From positions 152,849,048 to 152,913,047 of the forward strand of contig NC_081407.1 in assembly GCF_030272615.1 (NCBI RefSeq): a stretch of DNA of 64,000 nt, written 5' to 3'. This DNA is from Cryptomeria japonica (lineage: Eukaryota > Streptophyta > Pinopsida > Cupressales > Cupressaceae). The translations under genes and the position numbers were made by a program. Positions within the stretch are counted from its first letter, which is position 1, and each line of letters opens with the position of its first letter. Positions 48,898 through 58,943 of this stretch are shown here, piece after piece. Under the pieces are notes generated by a model. That model searched no databases. It was given only the letters and a program-made list of their open reading frames with translations, and was not told the DNA's origin.

Positions 48898-49828
48898 CTA
48901 TGATGAACTCCCTCCCTCGGAGCCGCCTAGCCTCGACTGAGTCTGAGCCCTGGAAGGACCCACCCCAAGATCATCTCTCCAGCCCCCTCTATCTGGTGGT
49001 GGTGGAGGACCCATAACCTCACCGCTGGACGCCTGTCTCTTGTCCCTCCCTCCAGTGGTCGTCGTTGTCCGCGATGGTCTCTGGAAGCTCCTAGCCCGCT
49101 AATCTGGTAGCACTGCTCCATAGTACAGGTCTCTCTAGTAGGCTATCTTTTCTCCTGCCCACAGAACATAGGCGTATCCAGCCCCTGTGTCCTTTGTTGC
49201 CTGCCTCCCTGCTCTCAGTGTTGTCTCAACCTCTGTATAGCGCTGAATAGTCTGATCCTTGTCCCGCTCAGTATCCCTCAGTTGTCTCTTGAGTCTAATT
49301 GTATCCCTCTCTAAAGTCCTCCCCCATCCCAAATTCAATCCTTGTGTCGCCCTATCCAGATAAGGGAATCCACTGATCACTCCTGCCAGTACTGATGGTA
49401 GTGCCAATCTTGTCTGTGTCATGGTATCCCATGCCACGTGTCCTGCCCTCATCTCCAGTCCAGGATCCTGAAACACTCGTCTTAGGGCATCCCTGTCTCT
49501 GTCTCAATCATAGGGTTATCAACTCCCCATCGATCGGTATCCGTAGTATCCTATAAACATACTCTAAGGTGATTGTCATCTCACCCATCGACAAATGAAA
49601 CGTACATGTCTCTGAGTGCCATCTCTCAGCTAGCACGGTCAGCAACCCCATGTTCGCCTGAAACTCAGGCACATACAGAATGAATCACAAACCCATAACC
49701 TTAATGGCTGCTCTGTCCTCAAATGTCAGCTCCGGTCGTAAACTCTGAGTCGATGGGAATCTCTCCCATGACTCTAGCATAGGTAGGTACTCCTACAGTC
49801 AAGCAAATCAATCATGTCAGTCATAGTG

Positions 49829-50104
49829 GCATTCCCTGTTCATCACAAAATGCTTCTTATTATCTTAAGTGCTTATGATACTCTATCCTAGTGACACTCA
49901 CTGTTCATCACAAAGTGTTTCTATTTATCGTAGTGGTACTCCCTGTTCATCACAAAGTACTACGTGTTTGTGCACTCCCTGTTCATCACAAAGTGCTACT
50001 CATATTTGCACTCCCTATTCATCACAAAGTGTTGCTCATATTAGTACTCCCTGTTAATCACAAAGTAATATGTCTTGGTACTCCATGTTCATCACAAAGT
50101 GCCT
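49829..50104. repeat. Minisatellite with core CTGTTCATCACAAAGTG
   Basis: Eight imperfect copies of (A)CTCCCTGTTCATCACAAAGT, spaced about 26-60 bp, within the intron of the antisense gene. Confidence 0.85.
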
Positions 50105-50307
50105 CGATCTATCCTATCCTAGGGCCTCTTCTTGAGTGTATCCTCTTGAGTAGTTTCCTGATTGGCAACGTATGTTCTATCACATAATTGTCAATCCTAG
50201 CCCTATTTGTTATCCTAGTCTTCCCTAGAGGACCTGCTTGAGTGTATCCTCTCAGTAGCTTATCCAATCGACAGCGTATGTTCATCATAGAACTGTCAAT
50301 TCAACCT

Positions 50308-50450
50308 AGAAGACACAAACACACCTTCATGACATAAACACGCTTACATATTGCACAAACGTGCCTGCTCTGCATAGACGCGCCTTGAAAACACAGACAC
50401 GCCTAGCCAACCCAGACGTGCCTGGCACCAGCACAGACGTGCCTTAGCAT
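50308..50450. repeat. Minisatellite with core ACAGACGTGCCT
   Basis: About seven imperfect units of 17-25 bp (AAACACGC, CAAACGTGCCT, AGACGCGCCTT, AGACGTGCCTGG), also inside the antisense intron, between the first array and exon 1. Confidence 0.7.
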
Positions 50451-50959
50451 TTTTTGACCTTGTTTGACATATTATAAAAAGCATTTATTACTCTACCTAG
50501 CATGCATTAATGACATCATTTATTGCGACAAAGTAGAAGGAGGTTTTGCGGTACTTACCGGCTCTCCTGCATCTGCTGGCCTCTGAAATTGGCGAACGCG
50601 ATCGAATATGTGCACCAATGCCATCACTACTGACTACTGCTGCTCTATTCTCTCTTTGAACTATGATCTCTTGGATGTGTGGATGACAATGAGGATGTTT
50701 TCCCCTCATGGTCTATTTTATAGACTACCCTAGCCCTAGCCCTAGTTTCCCCAGTCAGTCTTCTTTATCCCGTGACTCTGTCACTCTATCCTATTTGGTT
50801 GGTCCATTCTACCCTTTCTTTTTTATCGAGAGATTGTCTGCGATCTTTTCAGACATTTTCATCCAATCTCTCGAGGGGGCATATCATTCCCATCTTAAGG
50901 CAACTCTGTATTAGTTCATCTTATCTTCTTTGAAACAACACGGCAAGCTGCATTGTCTC

Positions 50960-50973
50960 AAAGAGGGGCAAAA
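50960..50973 (+). other. Level 3b polypurine tract
   Basis: AAAGAGGGGCAAAA directly precedes the 3' LTR at 50974. Confidence 0.75.
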
Positions 50974-51784
50974 TGTAGACACCTAAAATTGTCCTGTCTA
51001 ATTAAATAAATATATTTATTTATTTAATTATCTTTAGCCTAATTCTTCTATTAATTAAATAAATCTTTATTTATTTAATTAATTCATTTATCCTCTTCTA
51101 GCCTTATTTCTCACTTAAAGAAATACTTTTATTTATTTAAATTATCCTTTTCTCCTAAATTAAATAAATATCTTATTTATTTAATTGATCCCACTTCCTC
51201 TATTAATTAAATAAATCTTTATTTATTTAATTAATTCATTAACCTTTTCTATCTACAACACATGTCATTCATATCTTAATTCCTACACTACCTACCTTCT
51301 TATTATTTTCTTATTTTCTCTACCTACCCTCTAATCATAGCCGACCATTTATCTTTTACACCTCTCAATCTTATCCCTCCATTTCTTATGGTGTCTTCTA
51401 TATAAGGAGATGCTTCCTTCATTTATCAACCTTATGCATCCTGATCAATTGACTACTCAACTACGCATTCAAACCCAACTACGCTTTCGAACTTTCATAT
51501 GCGATCAAGCCTACTTGCAACCACATTTCCGTTCTTTGTTGAGCTCTTGTGCACACATAAAATCTGAGAGCAAATATATCAAGCAAGATCAATGGAGGTA
51601 GGAAGAATAGAGATTCAAACCCTATTGGACATGTGATGGTATAATCTTTGTGATTTTATTTGATTTGCATTGTCTTAGGTAATCTTCATATGTTATGGTG
51701 GATCTTTGTTGTTGTTAGGCTAGGGTTTTGTGGTTGAATTCATTTAGTCTTTAAACATTGTTTTATCCATTTTCACCATATACA
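50974..51784 (+). repeat. Level 3b 3' LTR
   Basis: 811 bp, the same length as the 5' LTR with about 23 differences by my reading, many of them C/T or G/A. Ends CCATATACA and is followed by the GCACC target copy. Confidence 0.95.
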
Positions 51785-51789
51785 GCACC

Positions 51790-52135
51790 AACACCAATTA
51801 TGTATCCTGTCAAGATTCCTTAGTGAGAGCTCTATTGGTAGAGCCTTAAACCAATGTCGGTAGAGGTTTACCAAAGTGTATGATAGCATCTGATTACCAA
51901 GTCAATACCATCTAACCAAGACATGCTACAGAAGCACATACCACATGTAACTAATCACATTCCATAGATCCAAGCATGTCGGAAGTGTCCAATAGATAGT
52001 CTCTTCTACCGGTAACACTAGATCTTCTACCGGTAACCAAAACCTATCTATTGGTAACCAACCATAACATCTAATGTTGACATCAATGACAAAACATCAA
52101 TGCAACACATAATCAATTCATTCATAATGCCAACA
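51790..52135 (-). repeat. Level 2 5' LTR, outer segment
   Basis: Resumes AACACCAATTATGTATCCTG exactly where 39743 stopped, matching 32196-32538, and ends CCAACA. Followed by the ATTGA target copy. Confidence 0.9.
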
Positions 52136-53394
52136 ATTGAGTCACATTTTGAAATGGAGGATGCAGAGGCAGATGCAAATAATGATATAGGTGCAAATGA
52201 TTCTGAGGTTTTGGGTGAGGCACCAAGTGGCAAAGCCACCGGTGCACAAGAGCTAAAGGATACAAAAGGTTATCTCTCCAGCTGATAAGGGTAAGGAAAC
52301 TGTGGTGGATCTCTCCTCCGGCTTGGCAACTGACACTTCTACCATAGCTAAAGGGAATTTACCACAACTTTCCATCATCTTTGACAAACCATACCATATG
52401 ATATCATTGGCAAAGAAGATTATGGCAACAACAACTCTTCAGGCATAGGCTACTCAGGAATTGGCTTAGGTAGAGTCAAAGGACAGGAAACTGACTGAGC
52501 ATAGTTTTGTGGTTTTGAACCAGTTAATCCTGTAATTTCAAGCTCCAGATGGTGCAAGATCTTTGGGTAAATTAGAGGAAATCATTGATTTTATCCCTAA
52601 ACATTATGATTCTTTACGGAAGATTTCACTAACAGAGGCTAAAGAAAGTTTTGTTGTGGCCTGGAAGTTAACATTTTTGCAAATGATTGATAATGGTAAG
52701 GAGAAACTTTAGACTTGTTTGTATTCCATTGATGCAGCCTTGGCTGATGGAGGTAATGTTTATAAGACTTGTCTAGATTTTGATAAGATAACCAGATCCA
52801 TAGACAAGCAACTATCTGATTGTAGGAAAACTTAATTCAAGTTTCTAACTCCTACAATTCGACAGTCAATTTGACAAACTCTTTGGATGGTCCAATTTTG
52901 ACGGTTATGGATCAAATTTTTGAATTGGAGAAGGATAGGGACAGGGTAATAAGGAAAGAAAATGTGCTCCAGAATCTAATTGGTCCCCGACTTGATAATC
53001 TTCTATTTCATAAAACAGAGTGTATTGCTAACTTGCAGAAGGAGAATCCCACTACTTCGGAAGAAATAGAATATCATGCCAACATCTTGAATGGATTCAT
53101 CTCCATTCTCGAATCTCTTAAGAATGGTTGGGATACTTACTTTTCATTTTTTAAGAATATGTATGCGGATATTTTGAAGTTTGTATATAACCGGCTCATG
53201 TCTCTAACTATACAAAACTGTTTGTGGGCACCCTGCTTTGCCATTGATGTCAAAGGGGGAGGAATAAGTGAAAAATGTATATATTTCTTAGGGGGAGCAC
53301 CATATGTATATAGAAGACACATGTACAGATCAACAGATTCAAATTCAGTGGAATTTTCACATATGTTATCATTTTCACATGAGTGTTGTCATCA
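52136..53394 (+). pseudogene. Level 1 long ORF of unknown function, C-terminal part
   Basis: Continues the frame cut at 31261: ESHFEMEDAEADANNDIGAN (acidic), then, through stops, LEEIIDFIPKHYDSLRKISL, SIDAALADGGNVYKTCLDFD and the open segment 52871-53515 (MDQIFELEKDRDRVIRKENV, LNGFISILESLKNGWDTYF), a helical end. Domain not recognised. Coding ends before two polypurine motifs at about 53239 and 53395. Together with 29032-31261 it is about 3.5 kb of original coding sequence. Confidence 0.55.
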
Positions 53395-53411
53395 ATGCCA
53401 AAGGGGGAGAT
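53395..53411 (+). other. Level 1 polypurine tract
   Basis: ATGCCAAAGGGGGAGAT directly before the 3' LTR at 53412. An almost identical GATGTCAAAGGGGGAGGAAT lies 155 bp upstream, at about 53239-53258. Confidence 0.85.
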
Positions 53412-53563
53412 TGTTGGCAATTGACACTCGTCCGATAAGGTTCATGGCATTATGGGTTGTCATTGATGGCAAATCATCATCTCAGGATAAATGGTTTCAT
53501 TATTTGGTTAACTGACATACATTGCACTTAACTGGTATTGGTATTCACATTGCTTTACACCGG

Positions 53564-53597
<34 letters not shown>

Positions 53598-54444
53598 AAC
53601 ATTCACTTCATACCTGACTAAGTCTTGATCCCGGTAAGGTGTATATGGAACCCAGTAATGGATAGGACCCGGCTAAGGAAATTTTTTGGTCCCGATTATG
53701 TCTTCATGCATTTTGATGGTAATGTGTGATGACCGACATGGTCATTGGATTTATGTTTAATTTTCATTATGTTCCAACAGATGACTTGTTTATGTTTTTT
53801 GTTGAAGCCGACATGGTTAAGTTAGAAGGATATTTTAGAAGATCACCTCAGCGGTAGATCCTATATGTTAGATGGTATGTGAGATTTTGATTGCGAATAT
53901 TTTAGTGAGTTTTGGTATGTATTTTGGTATGTGATTGGAACGACTGTGTGTAGTTTCACGTGCACAGCTTAACCGGTAGCAGAACAGAGTATCAGAGAAC
54001 TAGAGAACCAATATACAGAGAAGGATATCAGAGCATTCACCGAAACTTATCCAGCATGGTTAGATGCTATTTATAAGTTCATTTTCATCTGTAAACACTT
54101 GTAAGTGTTTTATAAGTCAGTGAGACTTCCTATATTTTGTGTTTGAGTAGTGAGCTCTAAGCGGTTGGCCTTTCTGCATGTGTAGACCCTCTTATGTAAT
54201 ATTTATATACCTTGATCAAGTATACAGATATTGTGGGTATTAGCCCCATCGTGGTTTTTCCTTTTGCAGGGTTTTCCATGTATAAATCTTGGTGTTATGG
54301 TGCTGCTTTTCAATGTGTTATTTTGTGTATGCACTCTAATTTTATTTACTATTAACCGATTAATAAGGAATAAGTTCAAAACTAACTTTATTGGTAGAAC
54401 ACGGATTCACCCTCCCTCCCTCTCAGTGTTCTTAGATTCCAACA
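53412..54444 (+). repeat. Level 1 3' LTR
   Basis: 1033 bp, TGTTGGCAATTGACACTCG...TTCCAACA. Matches 26453-27460 throughout. The length difference is mainly an ACCGAC hexanucleotide expansion at 53566-53599, which is absent from the 5' LTR. Confidence 0.9.
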
Positions 54445-54449
54445 GTTTT

Positions 54450-56045
54450 GGCCCCTTGTTTTGGGAAAACAATAGTGGTTTTTCCTTTCCCATTTGGCTA
54501 TAAACTGGAGCCGAGGCATAGTTGTTTCATAATAGTTTTTTTTGAGGTTTCCAAGTAGTTCTGGGATCATTTAGAGAGTGAAGTGAAAAGTATTATTGAT
54601 GTAGTCGTTGTTTTGAAGATTAAGAATATACTTGCCCTCATTCTTTGGCGAAGTATTTCCCAAAAGAGTTTCTCCACATAAATCTAGTGTCGCTTTTAGT
54701 ATGGTTGATTTTGTATTTATGTGGAATGGTGCAATTGCATGTTTATTTTAAATTAGTTTTAGTTTTGTAACCACATAAGAAATTTAATATTGCAAGCTTT
54801 CTTCACCTTGTTTCTCAACACTCTTCTTGTTTCCTCCATTTAACTCGTATCCTTCCTCCTCCCCTTTTGTAGTTTCTCTTTCCCCTTCTCTCCTTTCCAC
54901 CTTAATGCATCCTCCCATTGTGTTTTCCTAAAATCATGTTTTATGGAGGTCTCTGTAGGCTCACATTTCATCTTGTGTGACGTACCTATGTTTGACCAAT
55001 GAATTGGACACCCAAGAGGAGGTACACCCATGCCTTCATGTGAATATTGGAGAAAAATGGCATGCTTGCCATGCCTCACTAAGCGCATTGTCTATGTCTT
55101 GCTTTAGAGGAGGTACACCCATGCCTTCATGTGAATGTTAGAGGAAAATGACATGATTGTCATGCCTCACTAAATGCATTGTCTATGTCTTGCTTTAACT
55201 TGTGCACTCCTCATAATTAAGAGTTGTCTCCTTGCCGAGTTAGTGTAAATGCCATGGCCCAGCCTTTGTTTTCTTTATTTTCTTCCATAGTCATCCTCTA
55301 TGGAATCAGTGAACGTGTGGATGTGTCACCCTATCACGATGATTTCTCTTTTTATAATAAATTATACAAATCAAATCCAAATATTCTATTTTTTTATTGT
55401 AACTTATTGGAGCCTAGATCTCACTTTCCAAAAAGAATCTTCAAGAAATTAGTTGAATTGTAACCTTAAGAGTGAATTTGGTGAAACCTTAATTGTATAA
55501 TAAATGGTTAAATTTTACTCCAATTTATTTGAAATTTTGTTTGTAGTAGCTTCGACATGTCGTTGAAAAACCCTCAAAAAATCCAGTTTTTTTTGCCAAA
55601 ATCATAGAATAATGCACTTTTTGAAATGTCCTCCAATATAAAAATTGCATTGTTTCTTGCTATGCTGCCAAGATCGTGCTCTTATACCATTTATAATAAA
55701 ATAACTTGCACAAGAGAATGATATAATATGAAAAATACTATGAATAATAATAGGGAATAACAAATAGCTTCAATGGGACAAACCTCCAAATATCTCCAAG
55801 AAAACATAATTCACTATATGATGATAATAAACTTACAACTAGCTCCTATATATACGTTATTATGTCATGGTTGCCACTCAACTAACTTAGATATTTATTT
55901 GTAACCCCTAAGACGACTTAACTACCTGAATAAGACTATAATAATGATTATATAGATTAACTAAGACTTAAGGTAGCCACGGGTTGACTACTCATAACCT
56001 CAAGCACATATATGATTAAGGGCATAACACTTTATATTTAACAAG
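54450..56045. other. Intergenic sequence with a 91-bp tandem duplication
   Basis: No gene recognised; frames at 54840-55088 and 55224-55463 show nothing familiar. 55015-55105 and 55106-55197 are a tandem pair, beginning AGAGGAGGTACACCCATGCC and ending TGTCTATGTCTTGCTTTA. At about 55676-55692, GTGCTCTTATACCATTTAT resembles a minus-strand primer site (TGGTATAAGAGC), which may mark an old minus-oriented LTR to its right. I could not pair that LTR. Confidence 0.4.
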
Positions 56046-56865
56046 TGATGTAGCCATAACCGGTAAAACCCTCAAAGAGAATTAACCAACCTATGCAATA
56101 AGAGTAACACAACAAAAGCAACAAGAAAACATAGCAAGATTACAAAAACATATCATATTATTGCCTTAGAACTTGCAACCAACCAGTTATCATCATACAA
56201 TCATCTTAGATCATCTGGTAGTTAACTGATTACATGCAGGCTATCAGCCAGATACAATCCAACCGGGACTCTCAAAATCCACCGAATCGCTAATTACCAA
56301 TCTCAATCTTTATTTTGATTTCTACTTCCTCTGTCTTTACAAATGATTACATAATACCCTATATATACCCGCCAAAACATATCCAGGTCGACCACAAAAG
56401 ATTACATTTACCAATGCAGGAAAATGAAATGTGTAACTAGGTCGGCCCTAAGAATGAAAGAAATCCTTCTAGAAAATAACAACCAAGAAGTGTGGTTCAG
56501 CAGGAAGGTCACCCACACGCCAAAGAACATCAGGAAAGACCCAAAATAGATCCACATGCCAAGAACCGCTCCGGTAATGAAGGAAAGTTAACCGATAAGC
56601 ACAAGAACTATCCCAAAACCTAGAAACAGTCAACCGAGAGCGATAACTAACGGGAAAAGAATCCAAATGGACTGAAAATATAGAATTAAGCACATGAACT
56701 AGCCTGGAAACCAAAAATAGGATCTGCAATGAAAAGCAATCAACTATCGGTACCTACTAGTAAGAACACAAAAAACTGCACACTGAACTGAACAAGAACT
56801 AAACTGAAAGGAAAAAAAATTGGTTGATGCAAGATTGCTCATAGACTGAAGATGCTCCTGCATTA
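56046..56865 (-). repeat. 3' LTR of gag-only element
   Basis: 820 bp. Ends CCTGCATTA, where the partner has CCTGCATCA. Followed by CACCCCAGG, a polypurine tract on the minus strand. Confidence 0.85.
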
Positions 56866-58783
56866 GACACCCCAGGTAGAAAAAGATGTTCCATGAGAGG
56901 CGACTCATGAACATCTAAAAGGATTCGGGATAAAAACCCCATACTCATTTCTGATCCAAACATCTTCCTTATCTGCAAACCTCTTCTTTAGCTCCTCTAG
57001 GGTCTCAATCGATTTCTCTAACCCCTGACTCTCTTTGTTTCTCTTCCTTTGCTTCATATATGCACATTGTATCTGTTTACTGCTCTCTTTCTTTTGCAAC
57101 TCTGATTTGTTTCTGCCACAAGACTTCATCCAGTTTGTCACCATAAGCTCTCTATCATCTGGTTCTATCTGTCCATCAGGCTTATTTATCATATCTTTCT
57201 ACAAACTCATGCCACCTTTTGGTATTACCTCTGCAACCAGTTTCTTAGTATTGCAACTTTTCTCAAGACTCATATTCTTCACCTCCATCTCTTTCTCCTT
57301 CAAAGAAGTCAATGTGAACTTCTGCCCATCTTTCTCAATAGTGACTAGGTTTCTTCTACAATTATAAATAACTCCTCTATCAAACTGCCAAGGTCTTCCC
57401 AACAAGACATGACAAGCACTCATAGATACAACATCACACAATTTCATCCCTAAAAGGCCCAATATTGAAATTCACCAAACACTGTTCCTTTAATTCTATC
57501 TTTTGATCATCTTGTAACCAACTTACCTTGTAAGGACAAGGATGCTCAAGCCTTTTCAATCCAAGCTTCACTACCATCTCCTCAGATACCAAATTATCAG
57601 TACTCCCACCATCCACAATAACCTTGCAACACTTACCACTTGATTTGCACATAGTTTGGAAAAGATTCTTTCTCTAAGTAGATCTGATATCCTCACTGCT
57701 TTGCTCCATCATGACTCTTTTGAACATAAGGGATTCTCCTTGCTCTGGTGTACAGTCAAGTTCGGTAAGTTCACTTTCCAGTTCCTCATTTGACACATAA
57801 CTTCTTGCCATTCTCTGCTTACATTCATAAAATCTATGTCCGGTTTCTCCACACTTGAAACATTTGTCGGGAAATTCTCTACTAGTACTATCGGTGTCTT
57901 TCCTCTGTGTTTTCTATTTTGGTTCTTTACTCCACTTAGGTTTTGATTCTTCCTCAACATGTTGCTTCTCTGTACTCATTTGTTCCTTGAATCTCTCCTT
58001 CCCTCTAGGGTTATTCGACTGTCTTCTTCTCATATTCTCCTCAACCTTCAAAGCATACTAGTAAGATTCTTCAACCGTGGAAACCCTCAACATACTCATC
58101 TCATCCTGAATGTTAAATGCAAGTCCATTCATGTACCTCGCCACCTTTTCTCTACCCATCTCTCTATGTCTAGATCTAATCATCACCTTGTAGAATTCCT
58201 CAGTGTACTCTTTCACGGTCATGTTTCTCTGTTTCAGGTTCTGCAACTTCTTGAGCAATTCCAACTCATAGTCTCCCAGTATGAACTTGGCCTTCAATCT
58301 TGCAACCATCTCTCTCCACCAAGTGATCTTCATTTCACCATTCTCCACTTTGTCTTTCTGCAATTCTTTCCACCACAAGGAAACATGCCCTTTCAACTTA
58401 GTTTGTGCCAACCGAACTCTTTGCGGGTCTTTGACATCCTCAAACTCAAAGCAATCCTCCAACTCTCTGATGCAATCAATCAGATCCTTCGAGTTCAGCG
58501 TTTCAAAATTTTTTGAAACTTTCACTTTATGAACTTTACTCGCTTGCGCTGCTGCTCTTAGGAATCTTTCCTCTCTTTCGTCTTCCGATCCTTCAGCCTC
58601 TTCCGCTTCAAGCTCTTCACCGGCTTCTTCATACTCAACCTCAGATTTAGGGTTTCTTCGCAAACCAGCCAAAGTGTTTCGGATTTCATTCTTCACTTCA
58701 TAGTCCTCCATCATTTGTTCTACCCTTCGGGGGTTTGTCCTTCTAGGCGACATCTCCTCTTCCGCTCTGATGAACTGCCTCAA
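56866..58783 (-). pseudogene. Gag plus aspartic protease of gag-only element
   Basis: On the minus strand from 58783 (or an inner ATG at 58753): Arg- and Glu-rich N-terminus, then a Retrotrans_gag capsid domain (RLAQTKLKGHVSLWWKELQ, MVARLKAKFILGDYELELL and NMTVKEYTEEFYKVMIRSR). After a stop (58055-58057, TAG where CAG is likely) comes a zinc knuckle CFKCGETGHRFYEC at about 57821-57862. Then the protease KVIVDGGSTDNLVSEEMVV (D-G-G-S in place of D-S/T-G) with LLGRPWQFDRG as its second half, and a Lys/Glu tail (56905-57192). The capsid type is gypsy-like. Stops and a frame change at about 57680 and 57430-57460 inactivate it. Confidence 0.8.
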
Positions 58784-58929
58784 CTCAACGATCTAACTAC
58801 CAGTTTCAATTGCCTCCCCTTGGCGATCTATTGAACACACGCATAGCCTGCCTCCAATCGATGATCTGTCCACCCAAAGGAATGCCTCAAGGTTCGCAAA
58901 TAATTCTTCCACTAACCGATTCATAACCA

Positions 58930-58941
58930 GCTCTAATACCA
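58930..58941 (-). other. Primer-binding site of gag-only element
   Basis: TGGTATTAGAGC on the minus strand, one C-to-T change from the initiator-Met site, two bases inside the 5' LTR start at 58944. Confidence 0.75.
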
Positions 58942-58943
58942 TT

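Larger units (their letters stand above)
48898..50709 (-). pseudogene. Antisense gene with plant mobile domain, spliced, decayed
   Basis: On the strand opposite to gag-pol. Exon 2 (48898-49792) gives LTFEDRAAIKVMGL*FILYV, then ANMGLLTVLAERWHSETCTF, HLSMGEMTITLEYVYRILRI and PIDGEL, then after a frame shift DALRRVFQDPGLEMRAGHVA and WDTM. This is the plant mobile domain (PF10536) pattern (L..L.ERW...T.TFH...GEMT.TL.DV...LGLPI.G). A coiled-coil segment (49150-49330) and a Pro/Gly-rich tail follow. A short first exon starts at an ATG at 50709 (RGKHPHCHPHIQEIIVQREN) and ends before a consensus donor GTAAGTAC at 50558. A CTGTAG acceptor is at 49793. The exon phases are off by one as I read them, and two stops plus one frameshift are present, so it is dead here. 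Such antisense extra genes are known in Tat-type elements. Its role there is unclear. Confidence 0.7.
39744..51784 (+). mobile_element. Level 3b: internally deleted Ty3/gypsy element (Tat/Ogre-like layout), TSD GCACC
   Basis: 12,041 bp with identical-length 811-bp LTRs (39744-40554 and 50974-51784), ends TGTAGACACC...TACA, and a perfect duplication GCACC (39739-39743 and 51785-51789). Order: long leader with tandem repeats, gag (43099-44742), zinc-knuckle region, protease (45486-46172), and only the C-terminal tail of integrase (to 47153). It then has a long 3' region carrying an antisense gene (48898-50709) and a polypurine tract. Reverse transcriptase, RNase H and the integrase core are missing, so it is non-autonomous. 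I count about 23 differences between the LTRs (near 3 percent), so it is the youngest datable insertion in the nest. Confidence 0.9.
31262..52135 (-). mobile_element. Level 2: Ty1/copia element with full but broken gag-pol, TSD ACTGA/ATTGA
   Basis: LTRs of about 1277 bp: 31262-32538 (3' LTR) and 38815-39743 plus 51790-52135 (5' LTR, split by the level 3b insertion). Flanks are ACTGA (31257-31261) and ATTGA (52136-52140), one transition apart. The primer site is at 38801-38812. Gag-pol is on the minus strand at 34553-38756, in copia order (gag, protease, integrase, reverse transcriptase, RNase H). Inserted into the unknown frame of level 1; itself hosts level 3a and level 3b. Without the inserts the element is about 7.2 kb. 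Confidence 0.9.
26453..54444 (+). mobile_element. Level 1: non-autonomous LTR retrotransposon with gag and an unknown long ORF, TSD GTTTT
   Basis: Flanked by a perfect GTTTT duplication (26448-26452 and 54445-54449). The LTRs are about 1008 and 1033 bp, with an initiator-Met primer site after the first and a polypurine tract before the second. Removing the nested copia element (31262-52135 with its inserts) leaves about 7.1 kb. The interior holds a gag with three zinc knuckles (27475-28500) and a long frame of unknown function (29032-31261 plus 52136-53394). No protease, integrase, reverse transcriptase or RNase H motif was found. It would need enzymes from an autonomous relative. The copia-type primer site and gag style point to the Ty1/copia side; classification is tentative. 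Confidence 0.8.

Noticed and set aside
49829-50104. Possible CRISPR-like array of short direct repeats
   Set aside because: Repeats are imperfect, the spacing is irregular and the sequence is plant nuclear, inside a retrotransposon intron. It is a minisatellite.
54231-54503. 90-codon + strand frame crossing the end of the level 1 3' LTR
   Set aside because: It spans the LTR end and target duplication, so it joins unrelated sequences. Not a gene.
55676-56040. Additional minus-oriented LTR starting after a TGGTATAAGAGC-like primer site
   Set aside because: The would-be LTR does not start with TG, and I found neither a partner nor a target duplication. Too weak to annotate as an element.
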